The notes under the pieces: generated by a model
What the model was told of the DNA's origin: nothing
Seen by the model: the letters and a program-made list of their open reading frames with translations, nothing else
Database searches by the model: none
Program-made: the position numbers and the translations under genes
In this document: positions 19,097 to 27,635 of the stretch, piece after piece
How positions within the stretch are numbered: position 1 is the stretch's first letter
How the letters are laid out: every line of letters begins with the position of its first letter
From: Sphingomonas sp. IW22
Lineage (GTDB): Bacteria > Pseudomonadota > Alphaproteobacteria > Sphingomonadales > Sphingomonadaceae
Direction of reading: 5' to 3'
Length of the DNA stretch: 64,000 bases
Assembly: GCF_041321155.1 (NCBI RefSeq)
Contig: NZ_JBGGWB010000001.1
Coordinates: 806,001 to 870,000 of the forward strand

Positions 19097-19920
19097 GCGC
19101 GACCGGCGCGTTTGGCTGCATAAAGCGCGGCATCGGCGCGCTCAGCCGTCCGGTCGATCGGTTCGCTCCCCGCTTCGACCAGACCGGCCGAGAACGTAAC
19201 CGGCTGTGCCTCCGCCGGCCCGATCGGCATGGTGCGGATTGACGCGGCCAGCGACGCCAGGATTTCCTGCGCCCCAGCCTCATCGGTGCGCGGAAAAAAG
19301 ACCACAAACTCCTCCCCACCCCAACGCGCGACGACAGAATCACCGGTGCAGATCGAAATCAGGCGGGCGGCGAACTCACACAATACCTGATCGCCCGCAG
19401 CATGACCGAAACGGTCGTTGATCGATTTGAAACGGTCGAGGTCGATGATCGCAAAGGCGCCGCCCACACGCGCGGCGAACAGCGGCTCCACTTCGGCGAA
19501 AAAGCCGCGCCGATTGCGTAGGGCGGTCAGCGGGTCACGATGCGCTGCCTGATCCAGCATGCTCAGGCGTGATTGCATCGATTCGGCCGCTTGGTTGACG
19601 CGGCGCAGCAACTGACTGATCTCGTCCACGCCGGCGACTGGCTCAAGGCGCACCGTCCCCTCCCCCCCGGCGAAACGGCATTCGTCAGACGAGCCGCGAT
19701 TCGGCGAAAGCAGCGCGTTGATACCGAACAGCACGGCCGCCGTGCCGATCAAGGTGGCGAGGAGCACGACGCCAATCTCCACCATGTCCACCCGCCCGTG
19801 CGCCACCTGCGGTACGACAAGGCTCAGCAACGGCAAAAGCATGCCGATGGCGCAGATCGCAAAGATCCGCATTTTCAGTTTCTGCGGTGCCATGCGGCCA
19901 CGTGTTACGGAAAGACCCAT
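19048..19920 (-). CDS. Membrane-bound GGDEF diguanylate cyclase
   Basis: Makes the second messenger c-di-GMP from two GTP. The 290-residue protein has two N-terminal membrane segments (about residues 18-38 and 46-68), a short linker and a GGDEF domain. It begins with HRDPLTALRNRRGF and has DLDRFKSINDRFGHAAGD and the active site ARWGGEEF. The RxxD allosteric inhibitory site is absent: the residues at that place are TGDS. So feedback inhibition by that route is not expected. GGAG lies 8 nt before the ATG at 19920. No phosphodiesterase or sensor domain is attached. Confidence 0.92.
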   Translation of the reverse strand: MGLSVTRGRMAPQKLKMRIFAICAIGMLLPLLSLVVPQVAHGRVDMVEIGVVLLATLIGTAAVLFGINALLSPNRGSSDECRFAGGEGTVRLEPVAGVDEISQLLRRVNQAAESMQSRLSMLDQAAHRDPLTALRNRRGFFAEVEPLFAARVGGAFAIIDLDRFKSINDRFGHAAGDQVLCEFAARLISICTGDSVVARWGGEEFVVFFPRTDEAGAQEILASLAASIRTMPIGPAEAQPVTFSAGLVEAGSEPIDRTAERADAALYAAKRAGRAQVLVERDLVGRSVAG

Positions 19921-20097
19921 CTCTTCGGCTCCACATTCGCGGTAACAGCGGATGCTCCCAACCGTTCGAAGACGGTCTCGACAAATTGCGGTTATCACGG
20001 CCTGAACAAAACGGGTTAGCGCTCCCTAGTTCAAGCGGCCAGAAACGACCGTTTCGGACCAAACGGTGCTACTACCGGATCAGAGCCATGCGGCTTC

Positions 20098-20130
20098 AAA
20101 AAAAAAAGCGCGGGCCGCAACCCGCGCTTT
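20098..20130 (-). terminator. Intrinsic terminator of clpX
   Basis: On the minus strand AAAGCGCGGG pairs with CCCGCGCTTT around a 6-nt loop, followed by a run of ten T. It is 27 nt past the clpX stop. Confidence 0.93.
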
Positions 20131-20156
20131 CTTTCTGATTAGACCTCGCCAGCGCG

Positions 20157-21422
20157 TCAGGCGGCGCCGCCGGCCTTTTCCTTCTTGGCATAGACGCGGA
20201 CCGGTTCCTTGCGACCCTCAACCACGTCCTTGTCGACCATCACCTCGTCGACGCCGTCCATGCCCGGCAAGTCGAACATGGTATCGAGCAGAATGCCCTC
20301 CAGGATCGAGCGCAGACCGCGCGCGCCGGTTTTGCGTTCGATGGCCCTTTTCGACACCGCATTCAGCGCGTCGTCGTTAAAGCCAAGCTTCACGCCCTCC
20401 ATGTCGAACAGCTTCTGATATTGTTTGACCAGCGCGTTCTTCGGTTCGGTCAAAATCTGGACCAGCGCAGCCGTATCAAGATCCTCCAGCGTCGCGATTA
20501 CCGGCAGACGACCGACAAATTCGGGGATCAACCCGAACTTCAGCAGATCCTCCGGTTCGACCTGACGCAGCGTCTCACCCGTGCGCCGTTCCTCCGGCGC
20601 AGCGACATAGGCGCCGAAACCGATCGACTTGCCCTGCAGGCGGTCGCCGATGATCTTTTCAAGACCGCTGAACGCACCGCCGCAGATGAACAGGATGTTC
20701 GTCGTGTCGACCTGCAGGAATTCCTGCTGCGGATGCTTGCGCCCGCCCTGCGGCGGGACAGAGGCCGTGGTACCCTCCATCAGCTTCAGCAGCGCCTGCT
20801 GAACGCCCTCACCCGACACATCGCGCGTGATCGACGGGTTTTCGGCCTTGCGGCTGATCTTGTCGATTTCGTCGATGTAAACGATGCCGCGCTGGGCGCG
20901 TTCGACATTGTAATCCGACGCCTGAAGCAGCTTCAGGATGATGTTTTCGACATCCTCACCGACATAACCCGCCTCGGTCAGGGTCGTCGCGTCCGCCATG
21001 GTGAACGGCACGTCGAGAATGCGCGCCAGCGTCTGCGCCAGCAGCGTCTTGCCGCAGCCGGTGGGGCCGACCAGCAGGATATTCGACTTGGACAGCTCGA
21101 CATCGGCACCCTTGGCACCATGATTCAGCCGCTTGTAATGATTGTGCACCGCCACCGACAGCACGCGCTTCGCACGGCTCTGGCCGATGACATAGTCGTC
21201 CAGCACGTCGCAGATTTCCTGCGGCGTGGGGACGCCCCCGTCCTTCTTGCTGACGAGCGCCGACTTGGTTTCCTCACGGATGATGTCGTTGCACAGCTCC
21301 ACGCACTCGTCGCAGATGAAGACGGTGGGACCGGCAATCAGCTTGCGCACCTCGTGCTGCGACTTGCCGCAGAACGAGCAATAGAGGGTGCTCTTGGAGT
21401 CGCCACCGCTCAGTTTCGTCAT
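20157..21422 (-). CDS. clpX: ClpX, ATPase subunit of the Clp protease
   Basis: AAA+ unfoldase that feeds substrates into ClpP. The 421-residue protein has the N-terminal C4 zinc-binding domain (CSFCGKSQ and CDECVELC), Walker [13 protein letters not shown] near residue 120 and Walker [19 protein letters not shown] pore loop, the RKHPQQEF loop and an IGF-like segment (SIGFGAYV) for ClpP docking follow. It lies 175 bp downstream of clpP on the same strand, the usual order. In alphaproteobacteria ClpXP is central to cell-cycle proteolysis. Confidence 0.98.
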   Translation of the reverse strand: MTKLSGGDSKSTLYCSFCGKSQHEVRKLIAGPTVFICDECVELCNDIIREETKSALVSKKDGGVPTPQEICDVLDDYVIGQSRAKRVLSVAVHNHYKRLNHGAKGADVELSKSNILLVGPTGCGKTLLAQTLARILDVPFTMADATTLTEAGYVGEDVENIILKLLQASDYNVERAQRGIVYIDEIDKISRKAENPSITRDVSGEGVQQALLKLMEGTTASVPPQGGRKHPQQEFLQVDTTNILFICGGAFSGLEKIIGDRLQGKSIGFGAYVAAPEERRTGETLRQVEPEDLLKFGLIPEFVGRLPVIATLEDLDTAALVQILTEPKNALVKQYQKLFDMEGVKLGFNDDALNAVSKRAIERKTGARGLRSILEGILLDTMFDLPGMDGVDEVMVDKDVVEGRKEPVRVYAKKEKAGGAA

Positions 21423-21597
21423 TCACTCACCATCTGCCCCGAATGGCGGGGCAACCTTTCAGCCCCTGATCCGGCGAGGCGCCCGTATGTCCCGATACCC
21501 GTCGTTCGGGTGATCCGCTTTCAACGCGCAACTCTACACGTCGGATGCCGGGGAACAATCGACAAAATGTGTCTGCCCCCCGGCAACGTCAAGCCGG

Positions 21598-22236
21598 TCA
21601 GGCCGACGGCGCGTCCTCGGTCGGGGACGGCCGCTTTTCGTAAACCTCGTCCACCAGGCCGAACGCCTTGGCCTCGTCCGCTTCGAGGAAGGTATCGCGG
21701 TCCATTGCACGCTCGATCTCTTCCAGCGGCTTGCCGGTATATTTTACGTACAGGTCGTTCATCCGCCGCTTGATGCGCAGGATTTCCTTGGCCTGGATTT
21801 CGATGTCGCTGGCCATGCCCTGTGCGCCGCCCGACGGCTGGTGAATCATGATCCGTGCATTCGTCAGCGCCACACGCAGCCCCGGCTCACCCGCGGCCAG
21901 CAGGAAGCTGCCCATCGACGCGGCCTGACCGATGCACACGGTGCCGACGCGCGGACGGATATACTGCATGGTATCGTGGATCGCCATGCCCGCCGTGACG
22001 ACGCCGCCCGGCGAGTTGATGTACATCCAGATGTCCTTCTTCGGATTTTCCGATTCAAGGAACAGGAGCTGGGCGGTGATGAGCGAGGCCATATGGTCTT
22101 CGACCGGACCGACGACGAAGATGATGCGTTCGCGCAACAGCCGCGAATAGATGTCGAAGCTGCGCTCGCCGCGGCTCGACTGTTCGATGACGATGGGAAC
22201 GAGGGCGTTCTGAAGGACGCTCATAGGGTCGTGCAT
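21598..22236 (-). CDS. clpP: ClpP, peptidase subunit of the Clp protease
   Basis: Serine peptidase forming the tetradecameric chamber used by ClpX and ClpA. The 212-residue product has the family segments [19 protein letters not shown], catalytic Ser in [11 protein letters not shown] (about residue 105), His in MIHQPSGG (about 130) and Asp in [17 protein letters not shown] chose the ATG at 22236 ([14 protein letters not shown]); an ATG four codons later also fits, and the nine extra residues from 22263 lack support. ClpP is commonly processed at the N terminus. Confidence 0.97.
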   Translation of the reverse strand: MHDPMSVLQNALVPIVIEQSSRGERSFDIYSRLLRERIIFVVGPVEDHMASLITAQLLFLESENPKKDIWMYINSPGGVVTAGMAIHDTMQYIRPRVGTVCIGQAASMGSFLLAAGEPGLRVALTNARIMIHQPSGGAQGMASDIEIQAKEILRIKRRMNDLYVKYTGKPLEEIERAMDRDTFLEADEAKAFGLVDEVYEKRPSPTEDAPSA

Positions 22237-22308
22237 GGAAATCCCGCTCGGTTGTGCTTGCATTGGCCTACATCGGCGCTCGTGCCGGGCCGCGCAAGCC
22301 CCGCTGCG

Positions 22309-23265
22309 TCAGTCTTCGCCGCCGGGCGCCGGATAGGCGAGATAGGCCAGCCGACGCACTTCGCGCCGTCCGCGCACCACCGTATCGAGCGTCAGCCCCG
22401 CGAACAGGCACTGCGACGCCAAGATCATCAGCCCCGTGGCAAGGATCGCGGTGGGGAAGCGCGGCACCAACCCGGTCTGGATCCACGTAAACGCGAGCGG
22501 AATTGCCAGCAGCACCGCCAGCAGCGCCAGCACGCCACCGATCGCGCCAAAGAACAACAGCGGCCGTTCGATCCGGTACAGCGTCGCGATCGTCCGCGCG
22601 ATGCGCCAGCCGTCGGAATAGGTCGACAGCTTCGACGCAGATCCTTCGGGCCGGGCGAAATAGGGGGTGGTGATTTCCGCCACCGGCATCTTCAATTCCA
22701 GCGCATGGACGCTGATCTCGGTTTCGATCTCAAACCCGGCCGACAGGGCCGGGAAGCTCTTGACGAAGCGCCGGGAAAAGACGCGGTAGCCTGACAGGAT
22801 GTCGGTAAAGCTGCGCCCGAACAGGCGCGCCAGCATACCGGTCAGCGCCTTGTTTCCGAACTGATGCCCGCGACGATAGGCAGCGGCAGCCTCATGCACG
22901 CGGCTGCCGACCACCATGTCCAGCCGTTCGTCGATCAGGCGCGCGACGAGCGCAGGCGCCGATGCCGCGTCATAGGTCGCGTCACCATCGGCCATGACAT
23001 AGACATCGGCATCGACGTCGGCGAACATGCGCCGCACCACCGCACCCTTGCCCTGGACGCGTTCGGTGCGGACGATCGCGCCGGCGGCGCGGGCCACTTC
23101 GACCGTCCGGTCGCGGCTGTTATTGTCGTAAACATAGATGCGCGCCTGTGGCAGCGCGGCGCGGAAACCGGCCACCGTCTGAGCGATGGCCGCTTCCTCG
23201 TTATAGCACGGCAGGATCACCGCGATGCGGGCTGGTCCTGCCGGCTGTTCGTACTGTTCGGTCAC
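22309..23265 (-). CDS. Family 2 glycosyltransferase with C-terminal membrane segments
   Basis: A GT-A fold transferase of the polyprenyl-phosphate type (DPM1/GtrB/ArnC-like), 318 residues. It has IAVILPCYNEEAAI at the start, the DADVYVMADGDATYD metal-site region (about residues 85-99), FTDILSGYRVFSRRFVKSFP and two hydrophobic C-terminal spans (about 235-260 and 270-295). It probably links a sugar to a lipid carrier for envelope glycan synthesis; the sugar is unknown. The GTG at 23265 with GGGGA nearby is preferred; a TTG at 23295 would start inside a repeat element. Confidence 0.85.
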   Translation of the reverse strand: MTEQYEQPAGPARIAVILPCYNEEAAIAQTVAGFRAALPQARIYVYDNNSRDRTVEVARAAGAIVRTERVQGKGAVVRRMFADVDADVYVMADGDATYDAASAPALVARLIDERLDMVVGSRVHEAAAAYRRGHQFGNKALTGMLARLFGRSFTDILSGYRVFSRRFVKSFPALSAGFEIETEISVHALELKMPVAEITTPYFARPEGSASKLSTYSDGWRIARTIATLYRIERPLLFFGAIGGVLALLAVLLAIPLAFTWIQTGLVPRFPTAILATGLMILASQCLFAGLTLDTVVRGRREVRRLAYLAYPAPGGED

Positions 23266-23270
23266 GCTGT

Positions 23271-23352
23271 CCCCGTTCGGGCTGAGCCTGTCCAAGCCCC
23301 GTCCTTCCCATTTGGAAAGAACTGCCCCTCGACAAGTTCAGGGCAACGGGGA
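23271..23352. repeat. REP-like inverted repeat pair
   Basis: The left arm at 23271-23301 (CCCCGTTCGGGCTGAGCCTG...) and the right arm at 23325-23352, whose complement begins CCCCGTTGCCCTGAACTTGT, form an imperfect inverted pair. It lies between the trigger factor and glycosyltransferase genes. The core resembles an interspersed element I recall from sphingomonad intergenic regions. It may also act as a barrier hairpin. Confidence 0.6.
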
Positions 23353-23359
23353 GGCAACG

Positions 23360-25015
23360 TCACTCGGCGTCAGCGGCCTTCTTCTTGGCCGGAGCCTTCT
23401 TCTTCGGTGCGGCTTCGGCGGCCTCTGCGGCGTCGTCCTCAGCCTTCTTCTTGGGCGCGGCCTTCTTCTTGGGTGCTTCGGCTTCCTCGGCGGGAGCGTC
23501 GGCGGCCTTCTTGGTCGCAGCCTTCTTCTTCGGCGCGGCGGCTTCAGCCTCCGCATCGGCAGCGGCCGGCTCGACGTCCGCGTCGGTCACTTCGGCAGCC
23601 TTGGCCTTCTTCGCGGCCGGCTTCTTCTTGGCCGGGGCGTGGTCATGGTCGTGGTCGCAGTCAGGACCATGGACGTGCGGCACGTTGCCGTCCTCTGCTT
23701 CAATCGCGGCTTCCAGCTCCTCACGCGTCACTTCGCGCTCGGTCACTTCGGCCTTGTCGAACAGGAAGTCGACGACCTTGTCCTCATAGAGCGGCGCGCG
23801 CAGCTGGGCAGCGGCCATCGGCTCCTGCTGGACATACTGCATGAACCGCTCACGATCTTCCGGGCGATATTGCTGCGCGGCCTGCATCACCAGGCGCTGC
23901 ATCTCAGCCTGGCTGACTTCGACGCCATTTGCCTGCCCGATTTCGGACAGGAGCAGGCCCAGGCGCACGCGACGCTCGGCGATCTTGCGATAATCGTCGC
24001 GCTCGCCTTCCAGCTCCTTCATCGCCGCTTCGGGATCGGCTTCGTGGCTGGCTTCATGCTCAAGCTGCTGCCAGATCTGAGCGAATTCGGCTTCGACCAT
24101 CGAAGGCGGCACTTCGAAGTCATGCCCCTCGGCCAGCTGGTCGAGCAGCTTGCGCTTCATGTGGGTGCGCGTCATCTGGCCAGTCTCGTTTTCGAGCTGA
24201 CCGCGCAGCAGACCCTTGAGCTGATCGAGGTCCGACAGGCCGAGCGTCTTGGCAAATTCGTCGTCGATCACGGTTTCGCCCGCGGTCTTGACCGACTTGA
24301 TCGTCAGATCGAACGTCGCGGGCTTACCCGCCAGCGTGTCGACGCCGTAATCTTCGGGGAAGGTGACTTCGATCTGCTTTTCGTCGCCGGCCTTCACGCC
24401 GACCAGCTGATCCTCGAACCCGGGGATCAGACGGCCCGTGCCGATCTCCACCGACATATCCTCACCGGTACCGCCGTCAAAGGCGACGCCGTCGACCTTG
24501 CCGACGAAATCCATGACGACCAGATCGCCGGTTTCGGCAACGCGCCCTTCGGCATCTTCCCACTTCTTCTGACCGCTGGCCAGCTGCTGAAGCTGCTCGT
24601 CGACGCGCTCGTCGGCGACGGGAACGATCAGACGCTCAAGCTTGAGGCTGTCGATCGCGGGCGCCGGCACCTGGGGCAGCACTTCCAGCTCGACCTTGAC
24701 CTCGGCGTCCTTGCCCGGCTCGTAACCGTCGGCCAGTTCGACCGAAGGCTGCATCGCGGGGCGAAGCTGCTTTTCGGCGATCAGCTGCTGGATACCGTCC
24801 TGGATGGAGCTGTTCAGCGCGTCCTGCGCCAGCGCGGGGCCGTGCATCTTGCGAATCAGGTTGGCGGGCACCTTGCCGGGGCGGAAGCCCGGCATGCGGA
24901 TCGTCGGCGCAACGCGCTTGACCTCGGCCTCGACCTTGGCGTCGATCTCGCCGGCGGTGATGGTGAGCGTAAAGGCGCGCTTGAGGCCCTCGTTCAACGT
25001 CTCGACAGTCTGCAT
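23360..25015 (-). CDS. tig: Trigger factor with long Lys/Ala/Glu-rich C-terminal tail
   Basis: Ribosome-associated chaperone and peptidyl-prolyl isomerase. The 551-residue protein has the ribosome-docking signature MPGFRPGKVPANLIRKMHG near residue 45, a PPIase domain at about 155-245 (GDLVVMDFVGKVDGVAFDGG), and the helical C domain to about 440. Beyond the usual length (E. coli 432) there is a tail of about 105 residues from 447. It has a metal-binding-like HVHGPDCDHDHDH segment, then repeated PKKKAA/APKKK blocks separated by Ala/Glu/Asp, like histone H1 tails. The ATG at 25015 is the family start. tRNA-Leu lies 73 bp upstream; clpP and clpX lie further downstream. Confidence 0.95.
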   Translation of the reverse strand: MQTVETLNEGLKRAFTLTITAGEIDAKVEAEVKRVAPTIRMPGFRPGKVPANLIRKMHGPALAQDALNSSIQDGIQQLIAEKQLRPAMQPSVELADGYEPGKDAEVKVELEVLPQVPAPAIDSLKLERLIVPVADERVDEQLQQLASGQKKWEDAEGRVAETGDLVVMDFVGKVDGVAFDGGTGEDMSVEIGTGRLIPGFEDQLVGVKAGDEKQIEVTFPEDYGVDTLAGKPATFDLTIKSVKTAGETVIDDEFAKTLGLSDLDQLKGLLRGQLENETGQMTRTHMKRKLLDQLAEGHDFEVPPSMVEAEFAQIWQQLEHEASHEADPEAAMKELEGERDDYRKIAERRVRLGLLLSEIGQANGVEVSQAEMQRLVMQAAQQYRPEDRERFMQYVQQEPMAAAQLRAPLYEDKVVDFLFDKAEVTEREVTREELEAAIEAEDGNVPHVHGPDCDHDHDHAPAKKKPAAKKAKAAEVTDADVEPAAADAEAEAAAPKKKAATKKAADAPAEEAEAPKKKAAPKKKAEDDAAEAAEAAPKKKAPAKKKAADAE

Positions 25016-25088
25016 TCTTCGGGTTCGCGCTTTCGTCTGGTTGAATCGGCATAGCGGCGTCACGTATCCGAAGCCTCGGAGCAGAGCC

Positions 25089-25173
25089 TGGTGCGGGCGA
25101 AGGGACTCGAACCCCCACATCTTACGATACTGGAACCTAAATCCAGCGCGTCTACCAGTTCCGCCACGCCCGC
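25089..25173 (-). tRNA. tRNA-Leu(TAG)
   Basis: A class II tRNA with a long variable arm: acceptor GCGGGCG/CGCCCGC, anticodon arm CTGGA-TTTAGGT-TCCAG giving anticodon TAG, T-loop GGTTCGAGTCC and encoded CCA. It decodes CUN leucine codons. Confidence 0.95.
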
Positions 25174-25295
25174 ATCAGAAGAGGACACCGCCGGTCAGCG
25201 GGCGTCTATAGCAGCAAGCCCCGCGCAAACAAGGGCGCGTGCGGCAACACTCGTCCACGACGTTCGTTGTGTGCATCGAACAAGGAGAAAAGCCG

Positions 25296-25529
25296 ATGCC
25301 GGTCGAACCCCCTATCCCCCAGGAAACGCCCGCCGAACCCACGGTACCGGGCCAGCCGACGACGCCGCCGCCCGAAGCGCCCCCGCATCCCGCCACCCCG
25401 GCCGAGCCGTCGACTCCGGGCATTCCCGACCGGCCTCCGTCGGAAACGCCGCCGATCGCGCCTGATATCGACGTGCCCTCTCCCCAGCCTGGCGGACCGG
25501 GCATCGCGCCGGGTCAGCCCATTGCCTGA
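25296..25529 (+). CDS. Proline-rich small hypothetical protein
   Basis: A 77-residue protein that is about one third proline (MPVEPPIPQETPAEPTVPG and similar to the end), with Thr, Glu, Ala and Gly. AGGAG sits 8 nt before the ATG at 25296, which supports translation from there and not from 25239. No domain, signal or membrane segment is visible; it is probably disordered. It is followed 58 bp later by sufE on the same strand. Confidence 0.55.
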   Translation: MPVEPPIPQETPAEPTVPGQPTTPPPEAPPHPATPAEPSTPGIPDRPPSETPPIAPDIDVPSPQPGGPGIAPGQPIA

Positions 25530-25587
25530 ACCCGTCTGCGTCACCCCGGCCGAACGCGCCGGGGTGACGCGCGGCGGCGGTCCGGCT

Positions 25588-26007
25588 ATGCGCGCGGTCA
25601 TGCCGACGCTGACCGACATTGCCGACGAATATGAATTCCTCGAAGCCGACGATCGCTATCGCCTTCTTATCGACCTTGGCCGCGCGCTGGAGCCGATGCC
25701 CGACGCGCTCAAGACCGATGCAACGCTGGTGCGCGGGTGCTCCGCCTCAGTCTGGGTCTATCCCATGCCGACTGACGACGGGACGCTACATTTCCTGGCC
25801 GACAGCAATGCCGCGATTACCAAGGGTATTATCGCGCTGGTGCTGCTGACCGTTCAGGACCGCACGCCCGCCGACATTCTGGCAACCGATATCGAAGCCG
25901 CTCTGGCGCCGTTCGACCTGAAAAACCAGCTGAGCTCGAACCGGACGCAGGGAATACCCAATATGATCGCACTGATCCGCGAAACGGCGGCGCGTCAGGC
26001 GGATTGA
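25588..26007 (+). CDS. sufE: SufE family sulfur acceptor protein
   Basis: SufE takes persulfide sulfur from the cysteine desulfurase SufS for Fe-S cluster assembly. The 139-residue protein has the N-terminal EYEFLEADDRYRLLIDLGR segment and the active cysteine in VRGCSASVWV (about residue 51). LLTVQDRTPADILATDIE and LSSNRTQGIPNMI follow in the C-terminal half. No SufBCDS genes are nearby, so it stands apart from the main suf operon. The ATG at 25600 (MPTLTDIADEY) is an alternative start and may be the real one. Confidence 0.9.
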   Translation: MRAVMPTLTDIADEYEFLEADDRYRLLIDLGRALEPMPDALKTDATLVRGCSASVWVYPMPTDDGTLHFLADSNAAITKGIIALVLLTVQDRTPADILATDIEAALAPFDLKNQLSSNRTQGIPNMIALIRETAARQAD

Positions 26008-26021
26008 GCCCGCGCCCCGGG

Positions 26022-26222
26022 TCACCCCTTTGGCGTGACCCAAACGAATACCGGCGTCACCACCTTGCCGGGCGCAGGCTTGCCAACTTCGACCCGATCG
26101 GCCTTTACCAGCTCGCCTGTCTCCAGCGTGAAGGAAGCCCATGGCTTGGGCATCCGGCCGAAGCTCATCTTCTGGATCGGCTCGCCAGTGTTCGTGTTCA
26201 TGATCGTTGCGATGATTCCCAT
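26022..26222 (-). CDS. Small conserved-looking hypothetical protein
   Basis: A 66-residue frame (MGIIATIMNTNTGEPIQKMS...) ending FVWVTPKG. Alternating hydrophobic and polar residues suggest a small beta protein; there is no signal. It lies between sufE (convergent, 14 bp) and the ParD-like gene (divergent). A plus-strand frame covers the same bases but has a composition unlike a soluble protein, so I prefer the minus strand. The ribosome site is weak. Confidence 0.5.
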   Translation of the reverse strand: MGIIATIMNTNTGEPIQKMSFGRMPKPWASFTLETGELVKADRVEVGKPAPGKVVTPVFVWVTPKG

Positions 26223-26292
26223 CGCCGCCGGTTAGAAACCCCCGGCCCCGCTTGTCCAGCACCGATCGCCGACCCGACATTGACCGGGCGAC

Positions 26293-26316
26293 ATACGAAA
26301 CATATATGTTTTGTAT
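26293..26316. promoter_or_regulatory. 24-bp AT-rich palindrome, likely operator of the ParD-like/map operon
   Basis: ATACGAAACATATATGTTTT followed by GTAT is a dyad with a single mismatched pair (positions 5 and 20). It lies 20 bp before the GTG of the ParD-like gene, in an AT-rich island of a GC-rich region. Ribbon-helix-helix proteins often bind such sites at their own promoter. Confidence 0.6.
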
Positions 26317-26336
26317 ATTCATAAGCGGAGACGCCG

Positions 26337-26543
26337 GTGGGCATCGTGAAGATCGACGACGAACTGCATGAGGAAGCGCGGCGGGCCAGCGCCATCATGT
26401 GCCGGTCGATCAACGCACAGGCGGAGTTCTGGATGAAGATCGGCATGCTGGCCGAAGCCAATCCGACCTTGTCCTTCAACGAACTGATGCAACAGCAGCT
26501 GGCATCGGCCAATCTGCGCCTGCCCAGCCTGGTCGACGCCTGA
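26337..26543 (+). CDS. ParD-like ribbon-helix-helix protein
   Basis: A 68-residue protein matching the ParD_like family (PF11903 by recollection): GIVKIDDELHEEARRASAIM forms the beta strand and first helix, CRSINAQAEFWMKIGMLAEANP the second part, and LSFNELMQQQL a C-terminal helix. It starts at GTG (26337) with GCGGAGACGCC before it. The stop is one nucleotide from the ATG of the aminopeptidase gene, so the pair is one operon. No ParE toxin is present. A role as autorepressor through the upstream palindrome is inference. Confidence 0.8.
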   Translation: MGIVKIDDELHEEARRASAIMCRSINAQAEFWMKIGMLAEANPTLSFNELMQQQLASANLRLPSLVDA

Positions 26544-26544
26544 C

Positions 26545-27339
26545 ATGGTAAAAACCCCCGAAGAATTGACCCTGATGCGGATTTCGGGGCGTTTGCTCGC
26601 GTCGGTGTTCGAAATGCTGGACCGGCAGAATCTGATCGGCATGTCGACCCTTCAGGTCAATGATCTGGTCGAGCGCTACATCACCGTCGATCTCGGCGCC
26701 CGCCCGGCCAGCAAGGGGCAATATGGCTTTGCCTATGTGCTGAACGCGTCGATCAATCAGGTCGTCTGTCATGGCGTGCCGAACGCGTCGGAAATTATTC
26801 GCGACGGGGATATCGTCAACCTCGACATCACACTGGAAAAAAACGGCTTCATTGCTGATTCGAGCAAGACTTACATGGTCGGCAACGTCTCCGAATCGGC
26901 ACGGCGGCTGGTGCGGGTGGCACAGGAAGCCATGTGGCGCGGGATCAGCCAGGTGCGACCCGGCGCCCGGCTGGGCGATATCGGCTTTGCGATCGAGCAA
27001 CATGCCCGACGCAACGGATATTCGGTGGTGCGCGAGTTCTGCGGCCACGGCATCGGCCGCGAAATGCATGAGGAGCCGACCGTGCCCAATTTCGGGCGGC
27101 GCGGGACCGGGCCGACGCTGCACGAGGGCATGGTGTTCACCATCGAACCGATGCTGAACGAGGGCAGTCGAAAGGTATCGACGCTGGATGATGGCTGGAC
27201 CGTCGTGACCGACGACCGCAAGCTGTCGGCCCAGTTCGAGCATATGGTCGCAGTGACTCGCAATGGCGTGGAGGTGATAACCTTGCGACAGGACGAAACG
27301 CCCCCGCCCGGCGCGCGGGGTTTGTCTACCCCCCGCTAA
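26545..27339 (+). CDS. map: Type I methionine aminopeptidase
   Basis: Removes the N-terminal methionine from new proteins. The 264-residue enzyme has the five metal ligands: Asp in NLDITLEKNGF, Asp in IADSSKTYMVG, His in FCGHGIGREMHE, Glu in FTIEPML and Glu in QFEHMVAV. HGVPN near residue 74 carries the substrate-binding His. It is translated from an ATG one base after the ParD-like stop. The pairing suggests it is the accessory, regulated MAP and not the sole housekeeping copy; that would need the rest of the genome. The 3' end overlaps the convergent ferredoxin gene by 14 bp. Confidence 0.95.
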   Translation: MVKTPEELTLMRISGRLLASVFEMLDRQNLIGMSTLQVNDLVERYITVDLGARPASKGQYGFAYVLNASINQVVCHGVPNASEIIRDGDIVNLDITLEKNGFIADSSKTYMVGNVSESARRLVRVAQEAMWRGISQVRPGARLGDIGFAIEQHARRNGYSVVREFCGHGIGREMHEEPTVPNFGRRGTGPTLHEGMVFTIEPMLNEGSRKVSTLDDGWTVVTDDRKLSAQFEHMVAVTRNGVEVITLRQDETPPPGARGLSTPR

Positions 27340-27631
27340 GCCCGACGCTGGCGGCCACTTCGTCCAGATCGGCACCGGGCTGGACCAGATGCCAGATGCG
27401 GCTGGCGGCGCCGTTGACGACCACCACGGCGTCTCGCGGGCAAATGCCCAGGCATCGCACCTCGACCACGCCGGCCGCGCCCTTGCGCCCTTTTTTCAGC
27501 TTCAAATGCTTGCGAAGCGCCTTGGCCAGCGGCGTCTTGCCCTTATCGCCAAAGCCACCATCGACACGCTTCGAACATTTGGCACAGACCAGCACCGCCT
27601 GATCCCAGTTTGAGCGGATCTCGCGCTTCAC
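27326..27631 (-). CDS. Thioredoxin-fold (2Fe-2S) ferredoxin
   Basis: A 101-residue small ferredoxin-like protein. Likely cluster ligands are the cysteines of VCAKCSKR (two) and RCLGICP (two), as in the thioredoxin-like [2Fe-2S] ferredoxin family. GDKGKTPLAKALRKHLKLKKGRKG in the middle is very basic. It starts at a GTG (27631) four nucleotides after the J-domain protein stop, so the two are translated together. An electron-transfer role is inferred from the fold; the partner is unknown. Confidence 0.85.
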   Translation of the reverse strand: MKREIRSNWDQAVLVCAKCSKRVDGGFGDKGKTPLAKALRKHLKLKKGRKGAAGVVEVRCLGICPRDAVVVVNGAASRIWHLVQPGADLDEVAASVGLSGG

Positions 27632-27635
27632 GGGA

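Noticed and set aside
26035..26235. 66-codon plus-strand frame between sufE and the ParD-like gene
   Set aside because: It overlaps a minus-strand frame with more protein-like composition; both cannot be true and the minus strand is preferred with modest confidence.
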